DNA of 64,000 nucleotides from an uncultured Prevotella sp. (GTDB lineage: Bacteria; Bacteroidota; Bacteroidia; Bacteroidales; Bacteroidaceae), in NCBI GenBank assembly GCA_905236755.1, contig CAJOCR010000007.1, forward strand, positions 35,882-99,881. Direction: 5' to 3'. The translations under genes were made by a program, and so were the position numbers. The notes beneath the pieces are model-generated. The model did not search any database and was not told the DNA's origin. It was given only the letters and a program-made list of their open reading frames with translations. Below are positions 1-9,667 of the stretch, one piece after another. The stretch's first letter is position 1. Every line of letters begins with the position of its first letter.

Positions 1-274
1 CGGTTCTCTGGCGTTGCATCTTGCTCAGATGGTTCAGAGCCAAATGCATGGCTATAGCATTTATCCATCCACCAAGGGCTCCGCCTCGCCACGTGTCGAG
101 ATTTGAATAGGCACGAATGAAAGCCTGCTGAGTGATGTCTTTTGCCATGTCGGGCTGCTTCACCAGTCTGAGCACCTTAGAATATATTGTGCCAGAATAG
201 CGCTTCACAACCTCGGCATAGCATTTGGTATCACCATGCTTAAGTATCCGCTCTATGATTTCGTTGTCTTCCAT
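1..274 (-). CDS. ECF-type RNA polymerase sigma factor, 5' part only
   Basis: The gene enters from the left edge, so only the first 91 codons are visible. The protein starts MEDNEIIERILKHGD and contains a sigma region 2-like stretch (KDITQQAFIRAYSNLDTWRGG is spread over residues about 55-75, followed by a W-rich helix). This pattern fits sigma-70 region 2, which binds core polymerase and the -10 element. The ATG at 272-274 is the first in frame. It is divergent from the second sigma gene at 458, with about 180 bp of AT-rich DNA between. The C-terminal region 4 lies outside the window, so the subfamily cannot be given. Confidence 0.85.
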   Translation of the reverse strand, partial: MEDNEIIERILKHGDTKCYAEVVKRYSGTIYSKVLRLVKQPDMAKDITQQAFIRAYSNLDTWRGGALGGWINAIAMHLALNHLSKMQRQRT

Positions 275-457
275 TTATAATTATTTAGTTTCAGTTTATA
301 GACAAACAAATATACGTAATTATTACAAAACAATTCTATTTTTTTTGAAATAAAACTATTATCAAAGTTTTTTTGTATCTTCGCAAAACAAAAAAAACAA
401 CTAAAAAAATGATTAGTAGCTTAGTTTTTTAGAAAGTTGAATTGTATTAGTAGTGTT

Positions 458-949
458 ATGAATCAGAAAACAGACATAGAAAAGCTCTTCAGAAGTCATT
501 ATGAAAGGATGTATAATCTGGCCAGATGCATTCTTTATGATGAGGATGAAGCAAAGGATGTTGTTAGCGACGTGTTCACAAGAATCATCAAAGACAACAT
601 TTGTCTGTTGCCTGCTACGCAAGAGGGTTATCTGCTGAGAGCTGTTCGTAATGAATGCCTAAACAGAATAGCTCACAAAAGCATTAAGGAACAGGTATGC
701 AAGATGCTCATAGCCACTACCGAGATTCTAACAAGCGAAAAGGAAGACGAACGCTGGAATATAATCCAACAGATTATAGACCACCTTGAGCCTCCACTTC
801 GCAAGCGCATTCTTGAAGAGAGATTTCTACAAGAGATGTCGTATCAGGAAATAGCGCAACATGAGGGAGTGAGTAAGGTAACGGTATATAACCACCTTTC
901 GCAGGCAATGGACTTTATTCGTAAACAATTTAACCAGACAAAGAAATGA
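458..949 (+). CDS. ECF-type RNA polymerase sigma-70 factor
   Basis: A 163-residue sigma factor. Region 2 covers about residues 4-70 (EKLFRSHYERMYNLARCIL, then DEAKDVVSDVFTRI) and region 4 the C-terminal 55 residues, with the helix-turn-helix YQEIAQHEGVSKVTVYNHLS. I chose the ATG at 458; the frame is open to a TTG at 437, but the extra seven residues do not look like the family. The stop codon overlaps the ATG of the next gene (ATGA at 946-949), so the two are translationally coupled. With the anti-sigma and outer-membrane genes downstream it forms a typical Bacteroidetes cell-surface signalling cassette. Confidence 0.93.
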   Translation: MNQKTDIEKLFRSHYERMYNLARCILYDEDEAKDVVSDVFTRIIKDNICLLPATQEGYLLRAVRNECLNRIAHKSIKEQVCKMLIATTEILTSEKEDERWNIIQQIIDHLEPPLRKRILEERFLQEMSYQEIAQHEGVSKVTVYNHLSQAMDFIRKQFNQTKK

Positions 950-1644
950 AACAACTAAGCAAAGAAGAAAAGCGCGAATTGCTATTCAAGATGCAGGAGC
1001 ATCCTGAAAACTATAGCGAACAACAGTTTAAAGAGTTGCTTGAGGACGAAGATATTAAGATTCTAATTAAGGAAATGGCTTATGTGAAACAGGCCATAAA
1101 AAACAGTAAAAATACTTGTGCAAATATAGACGAAGAATGGCAGAAGTTCTCTCGAGAACATCTCGAAGGCATCCCGAAGGCATCCCGAAGGGAAAGCGAA
1201 ACCGAGAAGGCCGTTACAAGACAAAGAAAAAACTGGACAAAGATGGCTGCCTCTTTCATAGGTATTATTCTTATTTCGGGCGTGGCTCTTGCTGCTGTTA
1301 TTGGTTTAAACATCATAAACAACCCTTTTGCTACAAAGAAAGCCGTGGTTTCTGAACAGAAAGAAAACATAACCACTAATAACGTTTCTGAGAAACCAAT
1401 CGAGAAAACAGATTCCATAAATCAAAAGCCTGTAACCTTTAACGAGGCTGAACTACAGACCATACTCAAGGAAATGGGCGATTTCTACAACAAGGAAGTG
1501 GTATTCAAAAACAAGGACGTAAGACGCATACGCCTATATTTCGTGTGGAACAAGCAACTTTCGCTTGAGCAGAATACGGAATTGCTTAACGCTTTTGAGC
1601 GTATTAATATCATCATTTCAGAAAATCAAATCATAGTAGAATAA
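946..1644 (+). CDS. FecR-like anti-sigma factor, single-pass membrane protein
   Basis: A 232-residue protein with a charged N-terminal cytoplasmic part (about residues 1-95), one membrane segment (about 101-122, SFIGIILISGVALAAVIGL) and a periplasmic part ending in a domain like the DUF4974 C-terminus of FecR proteins (residues about 168-232, ELQTILKEMGDFYNKEVVF to NIIISENQIIVE). It probably holds the sigma factor of the preceding gene inactive until signalled by the barrel protein encoded 4 bp downstream. The usual large FecR domain is missing, so it is a short version. Codons about 69-83 are made from four tandem 11-bp units (1150-1193), which is odd inside a gene. Confidence 0.8.
   Translation: MKQLSKEEKRELLFKMQEHPENYSEQQFKELLEDEDIKILIKEMAYVKQAIKNSKNTCANIDEEWQKFSREHLEGIPKASRRESETEKAVTRQRKNWTKMAASFIGIILISGVALAAVIGLNIINNPFATKKAVVSEQKENITTNNVSEKPIEKTDSINQKPVTFNEAELQTILKEMGDFYNKEVVFKNKDVRRIRLYFVWNKQLSLEQNTELLNAFERINIIISENQIIVE
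1150..1193 (+). repeat. 11-bp tandem array inside the anti-sigma gene
   Basis: Four head-to-tail units of exactly 11 bp: TCTCGAGAACA, TCTCGAAGGCA, TCCCGAAGGCA, TCCCGAAGGGA. The same unit type occurs in arrays at 13506-13560 and 38233-38276. Because 11 is not a multiple of 3, each unit is read in a different frame, giving the hydrophilic linker stretch SREHLEGIPKASRRE. Confidence 0.85.
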
Positions 1645-1648
1645 ACAC

Positions 1649-4204
1649 ATGAAGAAACTAATATTATTGTTGATGTGTATGCTGAGTCTTCAACTATCGG
1701 CACAGAGAATCAACAAGCACTATATTAATGTGTCTATGTCGCAGGCACTCAAAGAGCTGAACAGCTTACAAAGCAAATATATAATAAACTTCATCTATAA
1801 TGATCTGGAAGATTTTCGTGTATCTGCAAACATCAAAAACAAAACTGTTCCTGAAGCAATTATGCAGATAATAGCTTTCTATCCTATAAAGATGACAGAA
1901 AGAGAAAACAACACCTTATTTGTGGAATGTACTCACAAGACAAGCCGACACCTGACAGGTAAACTTATAGACGAGCACAAGCAACCTTTAGAGTTTGCAA
2001 ATATAGCCCTCTATTCGCCTGCCGACACCACCCTATTATCAGGCGGAGTGAGCAACGAAAGCGGAGTTTTCGTTATTCCATACGAAACATCAAAGGTTCT
2101 TGCAAAAATTAGCTACGTTGGCTATAAAACTATTTGGCGCACCTTTACTTCAGAGGACGCTGGAACTATACAGCTTTCTCCTGAACAGCACACGCTTTCT
2201 GCCGTAACCGTAAAAGGGCATCAAACACAATATCGCATGAGCAAAGACGGCATAACCACAAATGTAGAAAACACACCTCTAAGCCAACTTGGGTCAGCCG
2301 ACGATGTACTTCAGCATGTTCCAATGGTAAACAAAAATGCCGAAGGAGAATTCTCGGTATTTGGCAAGGGCACTCCACTCATTTACCTTAATGGACGAAA
2401 AGTATATGATAACAACGAGCTGAAAAGACTCAAATCAACAGATATGAAGAATGTAGAGGTAATCACCACCCCTGGTGCACAATATGATGCAAGTGTGCAG
2501 TCGGTTATCAAAATACAAACCAAGAAAAAACAAGGCGAAGGTTGGGGCTTTGACGCTAAGGCTGAATATTCACAAGGTAAAAAGTGGAGAAGCGATAATG
2601 AATTTAACTGGACTTTCAGCAACGACAAGCTTCAATACTTTGGAATGGTGGGCTATGAGCATAGAAGTAATAGCGTACAAAATAATGTTCTCTCAACAGT
2701 AAATGTAGACACTCTTTGGCAAGAGAAAACACATATTCAACTTGAAGAACAAATAAACTATTTATCTAACAAAATGGGTGTTAACTACGCTATAAACGAG
2801 AATAATACAATTGGAGCAACATACGATTTTGAGTTTATTCTTGCAAGCAACCATAACCCTTACTCCACAACAAACGATATTACAGCCAACGGAAGCGCAT
2901 ACGACCATCTTGAAAACCAATTCAACTATGTGCGACACAGCAGCCCATACATAAAGTTCAACACTTTCTATATAGGTAAAATCGGAAGCACAACCGTTGA
3001 CTTCAACATTGACTACCTATACAAGAAAGAAGCACGAAGCGCTTTCTATTACGAAAAGAGCGAAAACAAGGAAGATAGAGAGTTCAATACATACAGCCCT
3101 ATACACAACCGCATGTGGGCAACAAAGTTGATTGTTTCTCATCCTGTATATGGAGGTAACCTGTCATTAGGAGCAGAATATTCAAATACCTATCGTAAAG
3201 ACGACTATATCTGTAGCAACAATATTATTGCCAACAGCTATAATACGATAAAGCAGAATAAAATAGCGCCATTCATAGAGTATAACAAAACAACAGCTAT
3301 CGGCATTATTACCGCAGGACTTAGATACGAAAACATAGCTTTGAACTATTATGAGAATAACAAACTGATTGACGAACAAAGCAGGAAATACAATAATATA
3401 TTCCCAAGCATAAGTCTTGCAACCCAACTTGCAGGAATAAACTTACAACTGGGTTACTCTGTTAAAACAAAACATCCTACCTATGGGCAGTTGAGAAGTA
3501 ATGTAGCCTATGCCAGCAGATTTCTTTATCAATCGGGAAATCCAATGCTTAAAGACGAGATTATTCACGACATCACTCTTCAGGGCGTATGGAAATTCGT
3601 ACAATTCAGCTTTAGTTTCAAACATCATAAAGACGCCATCCGATATGATGCTTATCAGCATGAAAGCAATAATGCCATTACTGTCTTCACACAATATAAT
3701 GAACCCTCTGTTAATAAATTCTCAGCCTTCATGAGTGCTGCTCCAAAGATTGGAATATGGAATCCTATGTGGAGTGTTGGTATGATAAAGCAATGGCTAA
3801 ATATCTATTATAACAACGTTGCATATAAATTAAACAACCCTGTAGGAATAATCAATTTAGACAATAGCTTTAGATTTAGCCCAACCCTTTGTGCCAATAT
3901 TGACTTCAGTCTACAAACGAAGGGACACACCATGAATGTTAAGCTGACAAGAAACATATTCCAATGTCATTTTAGCATAACAAAGACCTTACTTAACAAT
4001 CATCTTAGCATGATTCTTAAGGCAAACGACATTTTTCATGGTATGAAAGACGGTAACTTGCTTTACAATCAAAAGATGACACATGATCAAACCAATATTT
4101 ACGACACACGTAGAATATCTTTAACCATGCGTTATAACTTCAACCTTGCAAAGAATAAGTACAAAGGAAAGGGTGCTGGTAATGATGAGGTGAAACGTTT
4201 ATAA
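1649..4204 (+). CDS. STN-domain outer-membrane beta-barrel protein (TonB-receptor-like)
   Basis: An 851-residue protein with a signal peptide (cleavage near residue 19), an STN/secretin-like domain (about 20-95), a carboxypeptidase-regulatory-like beta-sandwich (about 104-190, LTGKLIDEHKQPLEFANIAL), a plug-like region (about 195-290, with ISYVGYK before it and VEVITTPGAQYDASV at its end), and an OMP_b-brl_3 type barrel. No SusD gene follows, so this is not a classic SusCD locus. The STN domain suggests that it signals to the anti-sigma factor encoded 4 bp upstream, and the operon may control its own surface protein. The ligand cannot be told from the sequence. Confidence 0.88.
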   Translation: MKKLILLLMCMLSLQLSAQRINKHYINVSMSQALKELNSLQSKYIINFIYNDLEDFRVSANIKNKTVPEAIMQIIAFYPIKMTERENNTLFVECTHKTSRHLTGKLIDEHKQPLEFANIALYSPADTTLLSGGVSNESGVFVIPYETSKVLAKISYVGYKTIWRTFTSEDAGTIQLSPEQHTLSAVTVKGHQTQYRMSKDGITTNVENTPLSQLGSADDVLQHVPMVNKNAEGEFSVFGKGTPLIYLNGRKVYDNNELKRLKSTDMKNVEVITTPGAQYDASVQSVIKIQTKKKQGEGWGFDAKAEYSQGKKWRSDNEFNWTFSNDKLQYFGMVGYEHRSNSVQNNVLSTVNVDTLWQEKTHIQLEEQINYLSNKMGVNYAINENNTIGATYDFEFILASNHNPYSTTNDITANGSAYDHLENQFNYVRHSSPYIKFNTFYIGKIGSTTVDFNIDYLYKKEARSAFYYEKSENKEDREFNTYSPIHNRMWATKLIVSHPVYGGNLSLGAEYSNTYRKDDYICSNNIIANSYNTIKQNKIAPFIEYNKTTAIGIITAGLRYENIALNYYENNKLIDEQSRKYNNIFPSISLATQLAGINLQLGYSVKTKHPTYGQLRSNVAYASRFLYQSGNPMLKDEIIHDITLQGVWKFVQFSFSFKHHKDAIRYDAYQHESNNAITVFTQYNEPSVNKFSAFMSAAPKIGIWNPMWSVGMIKQWLNIYYNNVAYKLNNPVGIINLDNSFRFSPTLCANIDFSLQTKGHTMNVKLTRNIFQCHFSITKTLLNNHLSMILKANDIFHGMKDGNLLYNQKMTHDQTNIYDTRRISLTMRYNFNLAKNKYKGKGAGNDEVKRL

Positions 4205-4220
4205 AGAAACAAATAAAGAT

Positions 4221-4257
4221 AAAAAAAGCCTGACTGCGAAAGCAATCAGGCTTTTTT
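4221..4257. terminator. rho-independent terminator after the STN barrel gene
   Basis: Stem GCCTGACTGC / GCAATCAGGC with one mismatch and a GAAA tetraloop, flanked by A7 on the left and T6 on the right. It can stop transcription from both sides. It ends the sigma operon and lies just beyond the 3' end of the leftward tRNA gene. Confidence 0.92.
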
Positions 4258-4259
4258 AG

Positions 4260-4332
4260 GTTGTCCCAGGCGGATTCGAACCACCACTGACAGAACCAAA
4301 AACTGTAGTGCTACCATTACACCATAGGACAA
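4260..4332 (-). tRNA. tRNA-Gln (UUG)
   Basis: The reverse complement folds as a tRNA. The acceptor stem is TTGTCCT / GGGACAA. The D arm contains GTGTAATGGTAGCAC. The anticodon loop TTTTGGT has anticodon TTG at 4297-4299. The T arm is GGTGG / CCGCC around TTCGAAT. The last pair of the anticodon stem is T:T. No CCA is encoded. The terminator at 4221-4257 follows immediately. Confidence 0.93.
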
Positions 4333-4447
4333 TCAATTGCTGAAACGAATTTCAACTGTGCAAAGGTAGTGGATTTTTAGGCCACTACCAAATGTTTTTT
4401 CATTTTTATTGCGTTTTGTTGGATGAAATCCAACTATTTTTTCCTAT

Positions 4448-5746
4448 TTACTTAACAGTAATGAGGTAATAGTTCTTCTTACCTCTCTGAACAAGCAGAT
4501 ACTTACCATCAATAAGGTCATCGGCTGTTACAGGCTGGTCGAAAGCTGTAAGCTTCTCTTTATTAAGACTAACACCATTTCCCTTTACAAGCTTACGCAT
4601 TTCGCTCTTACTTGGGAAGATGTCCCAACCTTCCTGACAGAATACGTCAACGGCTGGCTGACCAAGCTGATCTTTTGAAAGGTCGTAATGAGGAACATCC
4701 TTAAACACGTCGTTAAGAGTAGCCTCATCGAGAGCAGCAAGAGAGTCTTTTGTAGCCTTACCAAACAGGATGTTTGAAGCAGCAATAGCCATATCAAGAT
4801 CTTCCTGTGAGTGTACCATTACTGTTACCTCTTCAGCCAAACGCTTCTGAAGGATACGACGTCCTGGGTCTTGCTTGTGCTCTGCGATAAGAGCCTCGAT
4901 TGTTGGCTGGTCAAGGTCGGTAAAGATCTTGATGTAGCGCTCAGCATCATCATCGCTAACGTTGAGCCAGAACTGGTAGAAAGCGTAAGGAGTGGTACGG
5001 TTGCGGTCGAGCCATACGTTACCGCTCTCGGTCTTACCAAACTTCTTACCATCGGCCTTTGTGATAAGTGGGCATGTGAGGCAGAATGCTTCAGCATCGT
5101 TACCAAGGGTACGACGGATAAGCTCTGTACCTGTGGTCATGTTACCCCATTGGTCGTTACCACCAAGCTGCAGGCGCACGCCATACTTCTGATACTGGTA
5201 AAGGAAGTCGTATCCCTGAAGCAACTGATATGTGAACTCAGTGAATGACAAACCATCACGAGCCTCACCATTCAAACGCTTCTGAACAGAATCCTTAGCC
5301 ATCATATAGTTTACTGTGATGTGCTTACCTACCTCACGTGCAAAGTCGAGGAAGGTGAAGTTCTTCATCCAGTCGTAGTTGTTTACGAGTTCAGCCTTGT
5401 TAGGCTCTGTGCTATCAAAATCAAGGAACTTGCTTACCTGTTTCTTGATAGCCTCCTGATTGTGAAGGAGAGTAGCCTCATCAAGAAGATTGCGTTCCTG
5501 ACTCTTACCTGAAGGGTCGCCAATCATACCTGTTGCTCCACCAACGAGGAGATAAGGCTTATGTCCACAACGCTGGAGATGACGAAGCATCATGATACCA
5601 CAAAGGTGACCTATGTGAAGAGAATCGGCTGTAGGGTCAGTACCTAAATAAGCTGAGACAAGATGCTCTTGCAGATACTCTTCTGTACCAGGCATGATTT
5701 GTGCCAGCATACCACGCCATTTCAATTCTTCAACAAAATTCTTCAT
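4448..5746 (-). CDS. tyrS: tyrosyl-tRNA synthetase
   Basis: A 432-residue class I aminoacyl-tRNA synthetase that charges tRNA-Tyr. The ATP-binding HIGH motif is at residues 44-47 ([10 protein letters not shown]), the KMSKS-equivalent is KFGKT at 235-239, and the C-terminal 65 residues form an S4 RNA-binding domain (GNGVSLN to [13 protein letters not shown]). The length fits the bacterial TyrRS family. It is the last gene of the leftward block, 87 bp after yidD. No T-box or other leader element is visible upstream. Confidence 0.97.
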   Translation of the reverse strand: MKNFVEELKWRGMLAQIMPGTEEYLQEHLVSAYLGTDPTADSLHIGHLCGIMMLRHLQRCGHKPYLLVGGATGMIGDPSGKSQERNLLDEATLLHNQEAIKKQVSKFLDFDSTEPNKAELVNNYDWMKNFTFLDFAREVGKHITVNYMMAKDSVQKRLNGEARDGLSFTEFTYQLLQGYDFLYQYQKYGVRLQLGGNDQWGNMTTGTELIRRTLGNDAEAFCLTCPLITKADGKKFGKTESGNVWLDRNRTTPYAFYQFWLNVSDDDAERYIKIFTDLDQPTIEALIAEHKQDPGRRILQKRLAEEVTVMVHSQEDLDMAIAASNILFGKATKDSLAALDEATLNDVFKDVPHYDLSKDQLGQPAVDVFCQEGWDIFPSKSEMRKLVKGNGVSLNKEKLTAFDQPVTADDLIDGKYLLVQRGKKNYYLITVK

Positions 5747-5833
5747 TTTTTCTTATTTTTCAAAAATCTTATTATAAAAAAAGACTTTCTGAGTTTTTAT
5801 ATAAAGTTATTGGGGCGCCTTTAAAAGGACAAC

Positions 5834-6085
5834 TTACGGAACTGGGTCGTAACCACTTCCACCCCATGGATTACATCTCAAGATTCGCCAGATAGACAAG
5901 AGCAGGCCTTTTATAGGCCCGTGTTTGAGTAATGCCTGACGAGCATATTCCGAACATGTAGGTGTGAACCTGCACGAAGGAGGGGTATAAGGAGTAATGA
6001 ACTTCTGATAGAACAGAATAGGCAGCACGAGTGCCCATGTAAAAGGCAAGCCTATATAATGAAATATCTTCTTCAGGATATTCAT
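5834..6085 (-). CDS. yidD: membrane protein insertion efficiency factor YidD
   Basis: An 83-residue protein of the YidD family, which assists YidC-dependent membrane insertion. It shows the N-terminal amphipathic and hydrophobic helix ([19 protein letters not shown]), the cysteine-rich core [16 protein letters not shown], and the C-terminal [14 protein letters not shown] signature. I chose the ATG at 6083-6085 because it overlaps the rnpA stop as ATGA; a longer in-frame start at 6124 lies inside rnpA and adds nothing family-like. The rnpA-yidD order is widely conserved. Confidence 0.95.
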   Translation of the reverse strand: MNILKKIFHYIGLPFTWALVLPILFYQKFITPYTPPSCRFTPTCSEYARQALLKHGPIKGLLLSIWRILRCNPWGGSGYDPVP

Positions 6086-6471
6086 AGTTTTTCTGCTATA
6101 CGAGTTAGCAAACGAGTCACGCAAGATTCAATCTCTGTACTATCATGAAGATTATCATCAAGCCATATAAACGAGAGCAAGAGTGCTTTATCGCCTTCAA
6201 GAATCTTTTGCCAAAGAATTTGCTTATGCTGGCGATAGGCTTCACGTATCTGCCTTTTTACTCTATTACGCTTTACAGCCCGCTTGAAATGTTTCTTAGG
6301 AACACTTACCAGCATCTGCACCTGAGCCATATCAGGCTGCTGGTCAACAAGACGATATACAACCCTAATAGGAAAAGCCGACATAGAACTGCTGCCTCCC
6401 CCGGTAAAAAGCGTGTCAATAGCTTTCTTGCTATTAAGTCGCTCAGCCTTTCTTAGAGTTATTGCTGTCAA
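6082..6471 (-). CDS. rnpA: ribonuclease P protein component
   Basis: A 129-residue RNase P protein subunit that helps the catalytic RNA mature tRNA 5' ends. The basic signature is [19 protein letters not shown] (about residues 62-80), preceded by the family motif [10 protein letters not shown]. The N-terminus ([20 protein letters not shown]) is also typical. The stop codon overlaps the yidD start by 4 nt, and the start lies 19 bp after the hemD stop. rpmH is not adjacent here. Confidence 0.95.
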   Translation of the reverse strand: MTAITLRKAERLNSKKAIDTLFTGGGSSSMSAFPIRVVYRLVDQQPDMAQVQMLVSVPKKHFKRAVKRNRVKRQIREAYRQHKQILWQKILEGDKALLLSFIWLDDNLHDSTEIESCVTRLLTRIAEKL

Positions 6472-6490
6472 CGAGTACGTAAAATTTGTA

Positions 6491-7240
6491 TTATTTATTG
6501 TTCTTCTTCAAGAAATCCTTGAGTGCCATAGTCATAGATGGGAACTTCTGTGATGGTGCCTCAAGATCAAGACGCAATCCCTGAGCAACAACCTCTTTAG
6601 CTGTAGCAGGACCAAAGGCTGCAATCTTGATATCTCCCTGCTTGAAGTCTGGGAAATTCTGGAATAGAGCCTTCACACCAGTAGGGCTGAAGAATACGAG
6701 CATATCATAATCGAAAGCAGCCTTCTCTTCGTCTGAGAAGTCGTTGCTTACCGTGCGATACATAACACACTCGGTATGATTAATCTTCTTTGCATCGAGC
6801 ATATCCTTGATATCGTCGTTGTGCACACTACTTAGTGGAACGAGATATTTCTCGGTTTTATGCTTAGCCATCAAAGGAACAAGGTCCTGAATCTTACCTG
6901 TTTCGCCAAAGAATACTTTGCGCTTACGGTACTGAACATACTTCTGGATGTAAAGCGCAATAGTCTCTATAGGACAGAAATACTTCATGTCCTCAGGAAT
7001 GGTAAGACGCATCTCCTTAGCAAGATTGAAATAGTTATCAATAGCATGACGAGATGTGAAAACTACTGCAGTATGTTCCAGGATACTAACCTTCTGCTGA
7101 CGAAACTCTCTTGACGATAAACCCTCCACCTTGAAGAATGGACGGAATACCAAGTCAACACCAAATTCTTTCTCAATATCGAAATATGGAGAACGTTCGC
7201 TGGTTGGCTTTGGCTGTGACACCAGAATCTTCTTAATCAT
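6491..7240 (-). CDS. hemD: uroporphyrinogen-III synthase
   Basis: A 249-residue HemD-family protein that would cyclise hydroxymethylbilane to uroporphyrinogen III in tetrapyrrole synthesis. The family is poorly conserved; the features seen are the N-terminal KKILVSQPKP, the central AVVFTSRHAIDNYF, the MLVFFSPTGVKALF strand-loop near residue 180 and the closing IAAFGPATAKEVVAQGLRLD. It sits between the DUF4271 gene (10 bp) and rnpA (19 bp) in one operon. Confidence 0.85.
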   Translation of the reverse strand: MIKKILVSQPKPTSERSPYFDIEKEFGVDLVFRPFFKVEGLSSREFRQQKVSILEHTAVVFTSRHAIDNYFNLAKEMRLTIPEDMKYFCPIETIALYIQKYVQYRKRKVFFGETGKIQDLVPLMAKHKTEKYLVPLSSVHNDDIKDMLDAKKINHTECVMYRTVSNDFSDEEKAAFDYDMLVFFSPTGVKALFQNFPDFKQGDIKIAAFGPATAKEVVAQGLRLDLEAPSQKFPSMTMALKDFLKKNNK

Positions 7241-7250
7241 TGTATGTGTC

Positions 7251-8273
7251 CTAATAATTTACTTTCAAATAACTATTTGCGGTAATCAACGCACCCCACA
7301 AGCTAAGTAAGGGCATGATTTCAAGGGCACAAAAATACAAAATATTTTGCAGAAATTGCCCATTTTGACGGAAAAAGATGATATATGTCTTGAAGAATGT
7401 CAGAAGTTTGGACAAAAAGATAACAACAAGCGCATAAATAGCTACAGTTCTAATCGACAAATCGAAGTATGCAAGGAGCATTACAGCCGGAAAAAGGAGC
7501 AATCCCATGGACGAAATTATAAATAAAAATGATTTCAACCATTGCTCATTTCTGTTCCTGTCGAAGAACACCATATTGGTCAAGGAATAGAGTATAAACT
7601 TGAGCACATAATAGCCTGTGAAGATAGCGCAAAAGATGCCTATTACCTGATATTGTTCAAGAATAAAGGTATCTGAATTTACTGAACTTGTGTAGAAAAA
7701 GAACACAAGAGCCTGCAACAAACATGTTTGAAAGACAAGGAAAAGCTGAAAACGCAATTCGGCTGACGTTTCGGTAATAGCCGTTGTCTTTCCACGTTGC
7801 ACATAAAAGAATTTCCTGATCTGTCGCTCTATAAACCTACGTGAAGCCGAGAAGGCGGTCAAGGCAAGCATTAAACAGCCAAGAAGTATGCTTGTGATAA
7901 GGTTATCACCAGCAATAGTATATGGGATTGGGTCGCCGGAAACACCCTGTCGGCCTCCTGAGATTTCAGGATGGAAAAGTGGCGACTTAGAGAAATACGA
8001 ATGTTTATAGTATTGAGGAAGAGATACATCGCGGAAACTCTTTCCTACCGACTGTCCTGGCAGATGAAGCGTGTCAGGGCGTGTGCTCCAATGAATTTCT
8101 GAAGGCGTGATATTGGCTCTAATAGCCGAATCCTGCTGTTGGGGCGTAGCATTTCTTGGCAGCCAACTCAATACCTGAGCAGGAGTCGGCTGTCGATGAG
8201 CCTTTGGATTCTGCACATGAACAGAATCTGAAGCTCCCCAAGAAGTATGTGATATAGAATCTGTTTGAAACAT
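7251..8273 (-). CDS. DUF4271 domain membrane protein
   Basis: A 340-residue protein with a Ser/Pro/Gln-rich soluble N-terminus (about residues 1-120) and several membrane helices in the C-terminal 220 residues (ITSILLGCLMLALTAF, FQLFLVFQTCLLQALVFFF, and others). The C-terminal part matches the DUF4271 family of Bacteroidetes, whose function is unknown. Its ATG overlaps the metK stop by one base (TAATG at 8271-8275), so it is coupled to metK; hemD follows after 10 bp. Confidence 0.8.
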   Translation of the reverse strand: MFQTDSISHTSWGASDSVHVQNPKAHRQPTPAQVLSWLPRNATPQQQDSAIRANITPSEIHWSTRPDTLHLPGQSVGKSFRDVSLPQYYKHSYFSKSPLFHPEISGGRQGVSGDPIPYTIAGDNLITSILLGCLMLALTAFSASRRFIERQIRKFFYVQRGKTTAITETSAELRFQLFLVFQTCLLQALVFFFYTSSVNSDTFILEQYQVIGIFCAIFTGYYVLKFILYSLTNMVFFDRNRNEQWLKSFLFIISSMGLLLFPAVMLLAYFDLSIRTVAIYALVVIFLSKLLTFFKTYIIFFRQNGQFLQNILYFCALEIMPLLSLWGALITANSYLKVNY

Positions 8274-9529
8274 TAGAGAGCGAATGCCTCCTTGATTTCA
8301 TTAACCTTATCGAGTTTTTCCCAAGTGAAAAGCTCTACATTCATAACCTTTGTCTCGTGATAGCGGCTTGTGAAGGTCTTGGCTACAACCTCGTTCTTAC
8401 GGCCCATATGACCATAAGCAGCCGTTTCAAGATAGATAGGCTGACGAAGCTTCAAAGTGCGCTCTATAGCCTTTGGACGAAGGTCGAAATGGTTCTTTAT
8501 CCATTCAGCTATCTCGCCATTACTCATCTTCACGTTGCTACGTCCGTAGGTATCAACGAACACGCTTACTGGCTCGGCTACGCCGATAGCATAAGCCAAC
8601 TGAACGAGCATCTCGTCGGCAACACCTGCCGCAACCATATTCTTTGCAATATAACGAGCTGCATAAGCTGCCGAACGGTCAACCTTTGATGGGTCTTTAC
8701 CTGAGAAAGCACCACCACCATGAGCACCCTTACCGCCATAGGTATCAACGATAATCTTACGACCTGTAAGACCTGTATCGCCATGAGGACCTCCGATAAC
8801 GAACTTACCTGTAGGGTTAACGAAATATTTGATATCGTCGTTAAACAAAGCAAGAACCTTATCTGAGAGCTGAGCCTTCACACGTGGCATAAGGATATTG
8901 AGAACATCTTCCTTGATTTTTGCGAGCATAGCCTCATCATCGTCCATAAACTGGTCGTGCTGTGTAGAAACAACGATTGTGTCTATGCGCAGTGGAATAT
9001 TGTCGTCGCTATACTCTATTGTTACCTGGCTCTTTGAGTCTGGACGCAGGTATGTCATCTCCTTGCCTTCCTTGCGGATGTCGGCAAGCACACGCATGAT
9101 GAGATGGGCAAGATCAAGAGTAACAGGCATATAGTTCTCTGTTTCATTACAAGCATAACCAAACATCATACCCTGGTCGCCTGCACCCTGGTTTTCTTCC
9201 TCATCACGAGAAACGCCACGATTGATATCGTCGCTCTGCTCATGAATAGCGGTAAGAATACCACAACTATTGCCATCAAACTGATATTCAGCCTTTGTAT
9301 AACCAATTTTGTTGATGGTTTTACGAGCGATGGTCTGCAAATCAATATATTCCTTTGAGCGCACCTCACCCATAATAACCACCTGACCTGTAGTATCGAA
9401 AGTCTCTATAGCACAATGAGACTCTGGATCGTAAGCCAAGAACTGGTCGAGCAAAGCATCGGAAATCTGGTCGGCAACCTTATCAGGATGTCCTTCTGAA
9501 ACTGATTCTGAAGAGAACAAATATGACAT
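8273..9529 (-). CDS. metK: S-adenosylmethionine synthase
   Basis: A 418-residue methionine adenosyltransferase that makes SAM from methionine and ATP. It shows the N-terminal [22 protein letters not shown], the acidic [12 protein letters not shown] hexapeptide-type motif (about residues 117-128) and the P-loop-like [27 protein letters not shown] (about 272-298, given here as the family hallmark). It is the first gene of the leftward operon metK-DUF4271-hemD-rnpA-yidD. The mRNA leader is only about 35 nt from the promoter at 9571-9601, too short for a SAM riboswitch. Confidence 0.98.
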   Translation of the reverse strand: MSYLFSSESVSEGHPDKVADQISDALLDQFLAYDPESHCAIETFDTTGQVVIMGEVRSKEYIDLQTIARKTINKIGYTKAEYQFDGNSCGILTAIHEQSDDINRGVSRDEEENQGAGDQGMMFGYACNETENYMPVTLDLAHLIMRVLADIRKEGKEMTYLRPDSKSQVTIEYSDDNIPLRIDTIVVSTQHDQFMDDDEAMLAKIKEDVLNILMPRVKAQLSDKVLALFNDDIKYFVNPTGKFVIGGPHGDTGLTGRKIIVDTYGGKGAHGGGAFSGKDPSKVDRSAAYAARYIAKNMVAAGVADEMLVQLAYAIGVAEPVSVFVDTYGRSNVKMSNGEIAEWIKNHFDLRPKAIERTLKLRQPIYLETAAYGHMGRKNEVVAKTFTSRYHETKVMNVELFTWEKLDKVNEIKEAFAL

Positions 9530-9570
9530 ATATATAATCTTAAATTGTTATGAATACATTTTTGAACGTG

Positions 9571-9601
9571 CAAAGTTACTACTTATTTTTGATTGCACAA
9601 A
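9571..9601 (-). promoter_or_regulatory. Bacteroidetes-type promoter of metK
   Basis: Read leftward: TTTG, 19-bp spacer, TAACTTTG, followed by CACG. This is an exact match to the -33/-7 consensus of the Bacteroidetes primary sigma factor. The predicted start is about 35 nt before the metK ATG. Confidence 0.9.
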
Positions 9602-9612
9602 GGGAAAAGACG

Positions 9613-9650
9613 AAAAAAGGTGGATATCGTGCTGATATCCACCCTTTTAT
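9613..9650 (-). terminator. terminator of the M16 peptidase gene
   Basis: A perfect 10-bp stem GGTGGATATC / GATATCCACC with a 5-nt loop, followed leftward by an A/T tract that is U-rich in the leftward transcript. It lies between the M16 gene stop and the metK promoter. Confidence 0.9.
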
Positions 9651-9667
9651 ATGATTTCCAACTGCTT

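Noticed and set aside
4811-5248. 145-codon ORF opposite tyrS
   Set aside because: Antisense shadow of a strongly conserved gene; no promoter or family match.
9530-9600. SAM riboswitch before metK
   Set aside because: The promoter at 9571-9601 leaves a leader of about 35 nt with no stem; there is no room for a riboswitch.
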